From the NCBI RefSeq assembly GCF_019635155.1, contig NZ_JAHBZY010000006.1, positions 62,001-126,000 of the forward strand: 64,000 nucleotides of DNA. Reading direction: 5' to 3'. Each line of letters starts with the position of its first letter. Positions within the stretch are counted from its first letter, which is position 1. This DNA is from Nitrosomonas sp. (GTDB taxonomy: Bacteria; Pseudomonadota; Gammaproteobacteria; Burkholderiales; Nitrosomonadaceae). Shown here one piece after another: positions 1 through 9,256 of the stretch. The notes under the pieces are model-generated. The model was not told where the DNA came from. It searched no databases and worked only from the letters and a program-made list of their open reading frames with translations. The position numbers and the translations under genes were made by a program.

Positions 1-2525
1 TCTATTTCAATTCCTTCCGCGATGACATCCAATTCAAGGCTATGCGCCATTGCAATAATCGCCGCAACAATGGTTCGATCATTTTTGTCCGTGACGATGT
101 CGCGTACAAAAGATCGATCGATCTTAAGCGTATGAATAGGGAATTTCTTCAAGTAACTGAGACTCGAGTAACCGGTTCCAAAATCGTCAATGGAAATATG
201 TAATCCCATTGCATGCAGGCTGCTCAACGTTTCCACTACTTTCTCAATATTGTCGATCAACATGCTTTCTGTAATTTCCAGCGAAATATATTTTGCATCC
301 ACCCCGGTTTCTCTGAGGATTTGTGCGATATTGGTAATGAGATCTTTATCGCGGAATTGCCGTGCAGATAAATTAATCGCAATTCGGGGTACGTAATAGC
401 CTTGATTTTGCCATGCTTTAATTTGCACGCAGACGGTTTTTAAAACCCATTCGCCGATGGGAATAATCAATCCGGTTTCTTCCGCCAGATTGATAAATTT
501 GTCAGGTGATATCAATTGATGCACCGGGTGCCGCCAACGCAACAACGCTTCGAGTCCATACAGATGATGATTGGGCATATCCATCACGGGTTGGTAATGC
601 AGTATCAGTTCGTTCCGCTCCATCGCATAACGCAGATCCAGGCTCAAAGTGTGTCTTTCATATGCTGACTTGTTAAGCTCATCGGTAAAGAACTGGTAAT
701 TGTTACGGCCATTTTCCTTGGCATGATACATGGCGACATCGCTGTTTCTCAGTAACGTTTCGGCGGTGCTGCCATCATTGGGAAATACCGCGATGCCGAT
801 GCTACCGCCGATATGAAGCTCGTTGCCATGGATATAAAATGGCTGTATCAGAGAATCCAGGATTTTTTGAGCAACTTTCGCGGCGTCCAGCGATTCGGCG
901 ATGGAATTGAGCACGACAATAAATTCATCACCGCCTTGGCGGGCTACGGTATCTTCGGTACGGACACAGAATTTTAATCGATTGGCGACTGCTTTAAGCA
1001 ATAAATCCCCGATATCATGCCCGAGTGAATCATTAATCGTTTTGAAACGATCCAGATCGATAAATAGAACCGCCATTTGCCGTTGCCGCCGCGTATCATG
1101 CACCAATACTTGTTCGACACGGTCCTGCAGCAAGTTGCGATTCGGAAGACCGGTTAATGCATCGTGAGTTGCCATCTCAATGATGCGTTTTTCGGCTTCT
1201 TTGCGCTCATACCATCTGCCAAGGTCGTGAACGATGGTGCCGATCAGATTCTTCTGATAAACCAATCCATGCGGAACTTCGTGCATGAAAGCCAACTGCA
1301 ATGATCCACACTGCTGGCCATTTGCGATAATTGCAGCTTCAATAGTATTGGGCAGGTTTTCTCGATATCCGGGTGTGGTAATCTGTTTATTCTCAAGACT
1401 GATTTTGGCAACGACCATTTCTTGGGTTTCGAAGACTGACAATAAGAAACTTAGAATATTTTTACAGGTTTCTTCTATGCATTGATCTTGCGCCAGATAA
1501 TTTCGAATTTTTTCCAGGCAAATATTTTCTTTTAATCGTTCATTCAAATAGGATTCTTTTTGTTTAATGGATCGTTGGATAAAAGGCATTGTCATCCAAT
1601 GGATTACCGCAATTCCGAACAATAAAATCAGGGTCAGATAAGTGATAATTATCTTGACTTGATGCGTGAAGTAGTTATTGAGTTCATTTTTATCAATCTT
1701 TAGTGCGGCGCCAAGTCCGTAGGCGACAGGCGCATGTGCGGCGACGACATCAACCTGCCGGTAATCCTTAAGGAGTTTCGTACCGGTTTCACCATTTAAA
1801 GCAAAATGAATCGGTAGCGGCTTATTATTTATGACGCGCGATACCCGCTTAAATTGATTGCCGTCAAAAGCACGCAGAAAACAATCCATTTCGAGGTCAC
1901 TGTTTGCTGCTGGAGCACAAAGTAAAAAATCCCCGGTTTTACCTACCAGAGGCGTATCGGTGAAAATGCGTGTGAGGCCTGATAGCTGTTCTTCGGTGGT
2001 TATGCGGCCGACCAATTGATTGTTTTTATTAAAAATCCGGAGGGAATTTTGTAACACAAACCCTTGATTCCAGAATAATAAGGTGTGAACCTCCGAATGG
2101 GTGTTTAATTCGACGGGAAGCGTAGCATGCTTGGAAATTGTACCCGCGGTTAAGAGCAGATTATCTTCGGTATCGTAGATGCTAATACCTGAGAAGTGCG
2201 TTGTAAGTATCTTTTTCGCCGATTCCTGCAATCCTGCGATGCCTTCGGATCTGGAATCATTCGAATACACTTTTTCCAAACTTTGGATCAAAAAAATTCG
2301 CGTGGAAATGGCTCTGGTATTTGCGACTGAATGCGTGATCTCATTTTCAATGAGCTTGACGGTATTCTCTAATGTTGCTTCGAGACCAGCGGCTGTCATA
2401 GCTTCGATCTGCCGTTGCATCACAGTATAGACCGAGAGGCCAGCCAGAAAAATCAGTGTCGTCAGTGTTAATCCACTTATTACAAATGTTTTTTTGTCAT
2501 CTTGATTGATGAAGAAACGAAGCAT
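1..2525 (-). CDS. Membrane sensor diguanylate cyclase/phosphodiesterase (GGDEF-EAL), 3' end cut by window edge
   Basis: An open frame of about 841 codons runs off the left edge. My translation shows a TM segment at about residues 12-34, a periplasmic region typical of Cache-like sensors, a second TM at about 290-312, a linker, a GGDEF domain with intact motif RQGGDEF near residue 529, and an EAL domain with LEALLRW near 656 and DDFGTGYSS further on. The frame stops inside the EAL domain at AEGIE, so only the tail is missing. By family knowledge it makes and/or degrades cyclic di-GMP in response to an external signal. Both catalytic motifs look intact; which activity dominates cannot be told. 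The ATG at 2525 has no strong ribosome site. Confidence 0.9.
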   Translation of the reverse strand, partial: MLRFFINQDDKKTFVISGLTLTTLIFLAGLSVYTVMQRQIEAMTAAGLEATLENTVKLIENEITHSVANTRAISTRIFLIQSLEKVYSNDSRSEGIAGLQESAKKILTTHFSGISIYDTEDNLLLTAGTISKHATLPVELNTHSEVHTLLFWNQGFVLQNSLRIFNKNNQLVGRITTEEQLSGLTRIFTDTPLVGKTGDFLLCAPAANSDLEMDCFLRAFDGNQFKRVSRVINNKPLPIHFALNGETGTKLLKDYRQVDVVAAHAPVAYGLGAALKIDKNELNNYFTHQVKIIITYLTLILLFGIAVIHWMTMPFIQRSIKQKESYLNERLKENICLEKIRNYLAQDQCIEETCKNILSFLLSVFETQEMVVAKISLENKQITTPGYRENLPNTIEAAIIANGQQCGSLQLAFMHEVPHGLVYQKNLIGTIVHDLGRWYERKEAEKRIIEMATHDALTGLPNRNLLQDRVEQVLVHDTRRQRQMAVLFIDLDRFKTINDSLGHDIGDLLLKAVANRLKFCVRTEDTVARQGGDEFIVVLNSIAESLDAAKVAQKILDSLIQPFYIHGNELHIGGSIGIAVFPNDGSTAETLLRNSDVAMYHAKENGRNNYQFFTDELNKSAYERHTLSLDLRYAMERNELILHYQPVMDMPNHHLYGLEALLRWRHPVHQLISPDKFINLAEETGLIIPIGEWVLKTVCVQIKAWQNQGYYVPRIAINLSARQFRDKDLITNIAQILRETGVDAKYISLEITESMLIDNIEKVVETLSSLHAMGLHISIDDFGTGYSSLSYLKKFPIHTLKIDRSFVRDIVTDKNDRTIVAAIIAMAHSLELDVIAEGIEI

Positions 2526-2722
2526 TGCGTGTGGTTGCCGGTTATTGTAGTAAAGATTTCATATCGATTTAATGGCATGTATTATCGGTAATTCAATACT
2601 TTACTTAAGTATATATTTAATAGATTTTTCCCCTTTAATTCTCGAAATGAAGTGTTAATGCGAGCTTATTTGATGATTCTTGATAAAAAAGACTGATTCG
2701 CCGGTTACCGATAACGGGCGGA

Positions 2723-4216
2723 TTAATCCGGGTTTTTTTTCTTAGCGGCTTCCGGATAGGGATACAAAATATTCAATGCGATGCTCTTACCGGCGCTCTC
2801 GACGACACGCATATGTTCGCGTTTAAACTCCCGTGCGTGCCGAAGTCCGCACGAATGCGCGATCATATTGATTTCCTTATTAACATTCCGAGCATAGTTG
2901 GCAACCCGCAGGTATTTTTCTTCTACGACCAAGCCGTTTTGCAGCCGTTCGTTGTGGGTCGTGATGCCGGTTGGACAGGTATTCAGATGGCAGCGCATCG
3001 CCTGGATGCAACCGAGCGAAAACATAAAACCGCGCGCAGTATTGACAAAATCCGCACCGGCGCACAATGCCCAAGCACCTTCCGCCGATGTCACCAATTT
3101 TCCGGCGGCGATGACGATGATGCGTTTCTTCAGATCGGATTGCAGCAAGGCATCGACGACGCGTGGCAGCGCTTCCGCGATCGGTAAGCTGACATGATCC
3201 ATCAAGGTTTGCGGTGCTGCGCCGCTGCCGCCTTCGCCGCCGTCGATCGTCAGAAAGTCCGGTGCGTATTCCAATCCACGGCGATTGATACTGTCGCATA
3301 ATTCATTGATGAAATTCCAGCCGCCGATCGCCGTCTTGATCCCGACCGGACGTCCGGTCAATTCACGAATGTAACAAATTTTGTCGAGCAATTCGTCAAT
3401 ATTATTGATGTCCTTATGGCGATTCGGGCTGATCGAATCCTGGTGCACCGGGATGCCGCGAATCGCCGCGATTTCCTCGTGCACCTTACTGGCCGGCAGC
3501 AAACCGCCCTTGCCGGGTTTCGCGCCTTGCGATAACTTGATTTCAAATGCCTTAACCACCTTGCTTAATTCTTTTGCGCGTTGTGGTGAAAAATTGCCAT
3601 GCTCGTCGCGGATACCGTATTTTGCAGTGCCGATCTGCATGATGACATCGCAATCGCCCTCGATGTGATACGGCGACAATCCGCCTTCGCCGGTATTCAA
3701 CCAGCAACCCGCCTGCGCCGCGCCGAGCGATAACGCCCGTACCGCCGGTTTTGAAATCGCACCATAGCTCATGCCGCTGATATTGATGATTGATTTCGCC
3801 TCGAACGGTTGCGTGCAATAACCTTCGCCAATCCGCAGCGACGGTGTCGGCAATTGATCTTCTTCCTGAATCGGGAAAGCGGCGTTGACAAAAATGATCG
3901 AACCCGGCTGACGCAAATCGTTGGTCGAACCAAAACCGACCAAGCTGCCTTTATTCTTGGAATTCTTGTAAATCCAACCGCGGGTGGCGCGATTGAACGG
4001 CATTTCGTCGCGGTCATTGGCGAAAAAATATTGCCGGAAATACTTGCCTTGAATCTCGAAGAAATAGCGTAAACGCCCAATGACCGGATAATTGCGCAGA
4101 ATCGAATGTTTCTTTTGCGTCACGTCCTGGATGAACCAGACGACGATCAAACCGACAAGAGCCACCCCCAGCATTGTGGCGATACTATAAAAGATAAAGT
4201 CGAATGCGCCGGACAT
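2723..4216 (-). CDS. FMN-binding glutamate synthase family protein (GltB central-domain homologue)
   Basis: A protein of 497 aa with one N-terminal TM segment (about residues 7-28) followed by a domain like the FMN-binding region of glutamate synthase: GMSYGAISKPAVRAL, a Gly-rich KPGKGGLLP stretch, TIDGGEGGSGAAP, and a Cys-rich site near CIQAMRCHLNTCPTG. Stand-alone members of this family (COG0069) lack the glutaminase domain, so the name glutamate synthase should not be read as proven activity. The start is supported by AAGGAGA eight bases upstream of the ATG. It is divergent from nadC, with about 110 bp between. Confidence 0.88.
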   Translation of the reverse strand: MSGAFDFIFYSIATMLGVALVGLIVVWFIQDVTQKKHSILRNYPVIGRLRYFFEIQGKYFRQYFFANDRDEMPFNRATRGWIYKNSKNKGSLVGFGSTNDLRQPGSIIFVNAAFPIQEEDQLPTPSLRIGEGYCTQPFEAKSIINISGMSYGAISKPAVRALSLGAAQAGCWLNTGEGGLSPYHIEGDCDVIMQIGTAKYGIRDEHGNFSPQRAKELSKVVKAFEIKLSQGAKPGKGGLLPASKVHEEIAAIRGIPVHQDSISPNRHKDINNIDELLDKICYIRELTGRPVGIKTAIGGWNFINELCDSINRRGLEYAPDFLTIDGGEGGSGAAPQTLMDHVSLPIAEALPRVVDALLQSDLKKRIIVIAAGKLVTSAEGAWALCAGADFVNTARGFMFSLGCIQAMRCHLNTCPTGITTHNERLQNGLVVEEKYLRVANYARNVNKEINMIAHSCGLRHAREFKREHMRVVESAGKSIALNILYPYPEAAKKKNPD

Positions 4217-4282
4217 GTCGTCTCCTTATTTCGCGGGCTAATCGCTATACTAGCTGTTCAAAGAACGTAAGTGAATAACTTG

Positions 4283-4300
4283 AGTGCACTATAATGCACT
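4283..4300 (+). promoter_or_regulatory. Putative nadC promoter -10 inside an inverted repeat
   Basis: TATAAT lies at 4290-4295, about 30 bases before the nadC ribosome site, and is flanked by the inverted repeat AGTGCA (4283-4288) and TGCACT (4295-4300). No good -35 hexamer is visible at 16-18 bp. The repeat could be a repressor site covering the -10, but no regulator is identified. Confidence 0.4.
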
Positions 4301-4325
4301 GGCTGACAGTCCAAAGGGATAAAAA

Positions 4326-5171
4326 TTGCAAGATTTACACGATGAAATTCGCGCCAACGTACAACGCGCGCTGCAAGAGGATATCGGCAGCGGTGATCTG
4401 ACGGCTGCATTGATTCCGGAGGAAGCCGCGTTAGCCGCTACGGTGATTAGCCGGGAAAACGGGGTGTTATGCGGCACACAGTGGTTCGAGGCGTGTTTCC
4501 GGTCGCTCGATCCGGCGAGTACGGTCGAGTGGTTTGCCAAGGATAGCGATGGAGTGCAGGCCGGACAGGAACTGTGCAAGATCCGTGGCAATGCCCGCGC
4601 GTTGTTGACAGCGGAGCGTTCCGCGTTGAATTTTCTGCAATTGCTATCGGCCGTGGCGACGCAAGCCCGGCAGTTTGTCGATGCTATCGCCGAAACCGGC
4701 GCAGTGATTGTCGATACGCGCAAAACGCTGCCGGGTTTGCGGCTGGCGCAAAAATACGCGGTCATGTGCGGCGGTGGGGTGAATCACCGCATTGGCTTGT
4801 ACGACGGGATTCTGATCAAGGAAAATCACATCATCGCCGCCGGAGGCATTCAACCGGCGTTAAACAAAGCCCGGGAAATCGCACCGCCGGGTGTGTTTGT
4901 CCAAATTGAAGTGGAATCGCTGCAAGAATTACAAGAAGCACTGGCTGCCGATGCTCGCATGGTATTGCTGGATAATTTCACATCCGCGCAATTAAGCGAA
5001 GCCGTCGCATTCACCCGTCAACAGACTGGAGCACCGGTGATCCTCGAAGCTTCCGGCAATATCACCCTGGAAAACGTGCGTCAAGTCGCGGAAACCGGCG
5101 TCGACCGGATTTCGATCGGCAGTTTGACTAAGAACATCCAGGCGTTGGATTTGTCGATGCGCTTCGTATGA
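4326..5171 (+). CDS. nadC: Nicotinate-nucleotide pyrophosphorylase (carboxylating), quinolinate phosphoribosyltransferase
   Basis: A protein of 281 aa, normal for the family. It converts quinolinate and PRPP to nicotinate mononucleotide, CO2 and PPi in de novo NAD synthesis. Family signatures are visible: an N-terminal EDIGSGDLT segment, DTRKTLPGLR, HRIGLYDGILIKENH (substrate-binding Arg and Lys), VEVESLQE-type strand EVESLQELQEAL, and the C-terminal LEASGNITLENV and GVDRISIGSLT. The start is TTG at 4326, placed by AAAGGG about seven bases upstream; no ATG fits the conserved N-terminus. It appears monocistronic. Confidence 0.95.
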   Translation: MQDLHDEIRANVQRALQEDIGSGDLTAALIPEEAALAATVISRENGVLCGTQWFEACFRSLDPASTVEWFAKDSDGVQAGQELCKIRGNARALLTAERSALNFLQLLSAVATQARQFVDAIAETGAVIVDTRKTLPGLRLAQKYAVMCGGGVNHRIGLYDGILIKENHIIAAGGIQPALNKAREIAPPGVFVQIEVESLQELQEALAADARMVLLDNFTSAQLSEAVAFTRQQTGAPVILEASGNITLENVRQVAETGVDRISIGSLTKNIQALDLSMRFV

Positions 5172-5204
5172 AGCGCAAGTTGAAAACGGGAGCGGATTTC
5201 TGGA

Positions 5205-5855
5205 TTACTTGTTGCTATCCATCGTACTGATAAACGCATTAGCTTCGTTGATCGAGCGCTCCATTGAGGCGATCAGCGCCGACACGTCGGATTTGATGTT
5301 GCCGAGTTCGCCTTTCAATGATGCGATGGCACGGGCGTTGAGGTTGTGTTTGAGGTACATGACTTGATCGTTGAATACCGTCAGAATCGGCTGAATTTTG
5401 CTTTCCGCTTGCTTCATCGAGGTGATCAATTGATGGTAGTGCGCTTGCGTGGCTTCGAGTTTGCGTTGACTGTTTTGCCGTAAGGAAGCGTTGCTGTACT
5501 GCGTGATTTCCTGCTTCCATTCGGTGAATAGGGCTTCCGATACGCTTTCGATGTCTTCGATGCGGTTGCGGACTTCTTCGGCTTTGCTGAGACTGGCTTC
5601 ATACGCATCGTTCAAACGTTTATACGTGGCTTCGAGATCACCGCCTTGAAAATGGGTGGCGGCGGTGAATTGTTCCAATGCCGACTTGAATTGTTCCTTG
5701 GTTTCCTGCTGGGTGTCGCGGGCTTTTTCAACGCGGTACACCATTACGTCGCGCTTCGGGATACCGACTTTTTCCAATCCTTCGAGGTACATCGTGGTGC
5801 AGGCGCTGAGCATCATTAAGATCGGAAGAATGGATAAGCGAACAAAATGATTCAT
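5205..5855 (-). CDS. DUF2959 family lipoprotein
   Basis: A protein of 216 aa with a lipoprotein signal (hydrophobic stretch then LSAC lipobox, Cys about residue 18) and a long, charged, mostly helical body with coiled-coil character, as in DUF2959. It is likely anchored to a membrane facing the periplasm; function unknown. The ATG at 5855 is preferred over an upstream TTG at 5870 because GGAGA sits seven bases before the ATG and the signal peptide then begins properly. It is convergent with nadC, about 33 bp apart. Confidence 0.8.
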   Translation of the reverse strand: MNHFVRLSILPILMMLSACTTMYLEGLEKVGIPKRDVMVYRVEKARDTQQETKEQFKSALEQFTAATHFQGGDLEATYKRLNDAYEASLSKAEEVRNRIEDIESVSEALFTEWKQEITQYSNASLRQNSQRKLEATQAHYHQLITSMKQAESKIQPILTVFNDQVMYLKHNLNARAIASLKGELGNIKSDVSALIASMERSINEANAFISTMDSNK

Positions 5856-5909
5856 AAGGTATGTCTCCAATTAAAGATTTCGTTGGTTGTGAGCACATTA
5901 TATTATGTG

Positions 5910-6881
5910 TTAGTGCAGTACGCCGCGCCGTATGAGCCGGCTGGCGACTTTCAAGCCCCACAGAATCGGGTGGCGGCGCAGCAACGGTGTGACTTCGACG
6001 CGCACGCCGGTGTGGCGTTCGATTTTCCAGGCGGCGTAGTCGACGCTGTTGGCAAAAGTCAGCGTGGCTTTCGCCAGGCGTAGAATCGACAGTACCCGGC
6101 CTTGCCAGCGGCGCACGCGCCAGCGCCATAACGCCTGCTTTTGGGTTGCCGCATCGGTCAGGCAACGGTAGTAGCCGTCCGTTTGTTTCTCCAGTATATC
6201 AGCCAGTAAGGGGTGAGCGGCAGCGGTGAAGCGGGTGAATGCGGTCAAGTTGGCATTCGCCAGATGATTGGCGCGGCCTGCTTTTTCGGCGCGCAACTCA
6301 GCGGCATAGGTCAATAACAGACAGTGCGTCCAAAGCTGCTCAACATTGTAGCGACCGGCTTTAAGCGCCGGTACCCCGGATCGCAAAAAAGTCAGTACCG
6401 AATGCGCCATTGCCGCGTATAGCCGCTGGCGCACGTTGCTATCCCGCGCAAACAGTAGTCGCGACGGCTGCGCGAAGCGCGCCCAGATATACGAATGAAA
6501 CCATTCGCGAGCACCGGCTTCAAAATCGGTGGTGGAAATCACCGCGTATTTGGCGCGCAGAGTTTTTCCCTGATGCGGCACTTCCAGATAAAACACATTC
6601 GGCGGCAGCCAGGCATTGAAAAGGGCGAGATGTCGTTCGGGATAAGCTTTGCGGTAGTCGTCGACAACCACGTACAGATCGACAATACCTTCGTCCAGAC
6701 TGATCGCGGAATGCAAGCAAGAACCGTATAGCACGATGGCATCGAGCGAATCGCCAAAACGCTGGAGCAATGCATCGATCAGTGGCGCGAAGCCCGGTGA
6801 AACCGGTTGATCGCTTTCCGCCGCAACGGCTTCGAGCAATTCGGCGGGCAATGATTCGCGAGTGGCGGATGCAAGTGTCAT
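5910..6881 (-). CDS. Nucleotidyltransferase-fold protein, last gene of a lipid-type operon
   Basis: A protein of 323 aa. Near residues 50-76 the run LYGSC...DLYVVVDD resembles the GS(x)n-DxD core of pol-beta-type nucleotidyltransferases; the rest is helical and not recognised. The start is well supported by AGGAGCC. It sits 8 bp after the diacylglycerol-kinase-like gene and 27 bp further on from the CDP-alcohol phosphatidyltransferase gene, so the three are almost certainly one operon. I infer a role in making or activating a polar head group, but substrate and activity are unknown. Confidence 0.6.
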   Translation of the reverse strand: MTLASATRESLPAELLEAVAAESDQPVSPGFAPLIDALLQRFGDSLDAIVLYGSCLHSAISLDEGIVDLYVVVDDYRKAYPERHLALFNAWLPPNVFYLEVPHQGKTLRAKYAVISTTDFEAGAREWFHSYIWARFAQPSRLLFARDSNVRQRLYAAMAHSVLTFLRSGVPALKAGRYNVEQLWTHCLLLTYAAELRAEKAGRANHLANANLTAFTRFTAAAHPLLADILEKQTDGYYRCLTDAATQKQALWRWRVRRWQGRVLSILRLAKATLTFANSVDYAAWKIERHTGVRVEVTPLLRRHPILWGLKVASRLIRRGVLH

Positions 6882-6889
6882 GATGGCTC

Positions 6890-7882
6890 CTATAACACCA
6901 AAAATGTAACCGGATCGGTGGCGGCGATGGTGATTGGCGATTGCGGTGAAGCAGAGCGGTACAGTTCGCCGTCGACAATATATTCGTCGTCCATTTCGAT
7001 CGTCAAACGGGCGGTATTATGACTGTAATAGCCCTCTTTTTCCTGTAGTACATGGCCGCCACCCGATAACAGCGGCCACAGTGAACGCCACAAGCATTTG
7101 TGCTGCTGATCGACCAGGGTGACGTGCAGCGGTTCCGGCTCGGTACCCCAATACGGGCGGATATTGAGTAGCAGGCAGTGCAGCGCGCTGACCAAGGCGA
7201 ACAGGTAAGTGCCGCGGTGTGTTCGGCCGTTGGCTTCGGTCAACGTCAGGGTGACCGGCGACCAGGCACTTTGCTGGCGGCCAAATAGCATGCCGAACAG
7301 TGAACGCAGCATGATCAGCGCGGTAAAAATGCCACCGGTGATTCCGATTTTCTTGACCGGGCTGCGTGAGAATTTAACGCCGCGAGCGACCAAGCCGACG
7401 GCGAAGAACATGCCGTAAATCGGCGGCATACCCGGTTGTGCGATATGCAATACCGGGCGTTGCACCAAATGAGGCGCTATTGGTTGGCGCAGATACATCT
7501 GTAGCCGCTGAATGATTGGCTCAGGTTTGCCTCGCATGCCTAGATCCAGCGGCGTCATGTTGGTGGTGCCACCGGGTACGACCATGATTAGCGGCCAGTC
7601 GGCGGGCACGCGGGCCGCGAATAGATGACCGAAAATCGCGTGCGTGGTACCGTCACCGGCGATGATCACGAGCAGATCGATATCCGCTTGCAGCAATTGC
7701 GCAATAGCGGTTTCGAAAGATGCGGCATCTTGTGCTTCGCACACGATCAAATTCGGGATTGCGTGCAGCGCTTGCCGGATGGCGGCTGCACGTTTACGCA
7801 CCTGGCCACCCATCGGGTTCAGCAAACATCCGATCTTGGCTGCTCCGGTTTTCAGGCGGTCGATGCGCGTTGACAGCGTCAT
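6890..7882 (-). CDS. Diacylglycerol kinase catalytic-domain protein
   Basis: A protein of 330 aa. It opens with a LNPMGG nucleotide-binding segment (residues 21-26), then AGDGTTH (75-81, a variant of the GGDGT motif) and VPGGTTNMT, the hallmarks of the DAGK/sphingosine-kinase/YegS family of lipid and polyprenol kinases. The C-terminal half carries the usual beta-sandwich ending IVDGELY. The expected reaction is ATP-dependent phosphorylation of a lipid alcohol at the inner membrane; the true substrate is unknown. Middle gene of the 5.9-9.1 kb operon. Confidence 0.8.
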   Translation of the reverse strand: MTLSTRIDRLKTGAAKIGCLLNPMGGQVRKRAAAIRQALHAIPNLIVCEAQDAASFETAIAQLLQADIDLLVIIAGDGTTHAIFGHLFAARVPADWPLIMVVPGGTTNMTPLDLGMRGKPEPIIQRLQMYLRQPIAPHLVQRPVLHIAQPGMPPIYGMFFAVGLVARGVKFSRSPVKKIGITGGIFTALIMLRSLFGMLFGRQQSAWSPVTLTLTEANGRTHRGTYLFALVSALHCLLLNIRPYWGTEPEPLHVTLVDQQHKCLWRSLWPLLSGGGHVLQEKEGYYSHNTARLTIEMDDEYIVDGELYRSASPQSPITIAATDPVTFLVL

Positions 7883-7908
7883 GAGGATTGATTAAAGGTT
7901 AATCAAAG

Positions 7909-9141
7909 TTACGATAGCGGGAACGGTTTTTTCAACTCGATCGGCGGGCGAGTGAAGATTCTCACGGCCAATATATCCCGATCGCGCGCCGGATCGATAT
8001 CCTGCAACCAGGATCTCAAGACTCCGCCTTGCAGCTTGATTTTCCAGGCGGAAACAACACGCCAAAGCAGGAATACGGTCGAGATCAGATGCCAGATGAC
8101 CACCATCAACAATCCGAAATCAGGCTGGTCGGTGAGCCAGCCGTAGCTGAGTAACAGCAGATTCGGGTTGCGTCTTGCCGTAATCAGGCGATTGAACGAA
8201 TCAAGCTTGGTCCAGATAAATAGATCGAATGACGCCAAACCGAACTGGAACGCGCCTTCACACAAGCGGCCGCCGACATAACCGAGAAACATCAATGTCA
8301 TCAAGACGCCCAGCCCGGTTAAAGGCGTCGCTGTGCCTGCCAGCCCAACTCCCCAAGCGATATACCATAGCGGCGGATGCACGATATCCAGGCCATGATC
8401 CAATACATCGCCGAGACGACTGGAGGTGACGGTGACGCGCGCCAGCTTGCCGTCGACGGTATCGAGGAAGGTCATGAACCAACCCATGATTAAACCGGTG
8501 CCGAAGAATCCGTACCAGAATGCGACGCCCGCCAGCACGGCGAAAACGATGCTGGCGTAGGTGACGTGATTGGGCTGCCAGCCCCGGCGCACGCAGTAGT
8601 GCGTCGCCCAGAACGCAGGCAGCGGCCAGACCCATTTGGTGATGAGATCGGTAACGCCTTTGTACGATCCGGAAAACAGCTCTTTTTCAAGCAGCGGTTT
8701 ATTTTCCAGGCTGACCGGCAGAATATACGGCGGATCTTTCTTTTTCAGGTTTTGCTGAAAATCGATTTTTAGATCTTTCAGACCGATCCGCGGGATTGTC
8801 AGCAACGCGAATTTATAGTTATGGTCTTTATTGTTGTTGAGATTGCGCAATAACTGCGGTGCGTAATTGCCGTCGGTCAATATCGCAGCCGGGCATCCTT
8901 CGTCATTGTATAGCGCAGCCTTTCTGTCCAGATCGAGCAGGGCTTTCAATACACGCGCATCAAATAGGAAATTGGCATTCAGGAACAATGCCTGAGCGCT
9001 GCCGGGAATTTTCTCGGCATCGTCGATGAATATCAACTGCGGGTAAGGTTTCAGCATCCGCGCCAAACGCTCGCGTCCTGTTAATCCCCAAATGGTGACT
9101 GTATCTTCTCCGAAAATGTAAATGTAGGTTGAAGTCGACAT
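7909..9141 (-). CDS. CDP-alcohol phosphatidyltransferase with N-terminal extra domain
   Basis: A protein of 410 aa from ATG 9141; an upstream TTG would add 23 residues but looks less likely. The C-terminal half is a polytopic membrane domain with the full family signature DxxDGxxAR(x8)GxxxDxxxD starting about residue 227, so the catalytic aspartates are present. The first roughly 150 residues form a soluble domain reminiscent of the nucleotidyltransferase half of bifunctional inositol-phosphate enzymes, but without a clear nucleotide-binding signature. The domain pairing and the two downstream genes suggest synthesis of an unusual phospholipid or soluble phosphodiester. The acceptor alcohol is unknown. 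Confidence 0.82.
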   Translation of the reverse strand: MSTSTYIYIFGEDTVTIWGLTGRERLARMLKPYPQLIFIDDAEKIPGSAQALFLNANFLFDARVLKALLDLDRKAALYNDEGCPAAILTDGNYAPQLLRNLNNNKDHNYKFALLTIPRIGLKDLKIDFQQNLKKKDPPYILPVSLENKPLLEKELFSGSYKGVTDLITKWVWPLPAFWATHYCVRRGWQPNHVTYASIVFAVLAGVAFWYGFFGTGLIMGWFMTFLDTVDGKLARVTVTSSRLGDVLDHGLDIVHPPLWYIAWGVGLAGTATPLTGLGVLMTLMFLGYVGGRLCEGAFQFGLASFDLFIWTKLDSFNRLITARRNPNLLLLSYGWLTDQPDFGLLMVVIWHLISTVFLLWRVVSAWKIKLQGGVLRSWLQDIDPARDRDILAVRIFTRPPIELKKPFPLS

Positions 9142-9256
9142 GTGTGATAGCTCAAGGGTGTTATTCTGATTGGATCGCCCGATCCCGTAAAAATAGGCCG
9201 AGTCTCGCAAGACTCTGCGATTTTAGATGTTTTCCGGAAACAATAACAGCGTATCG

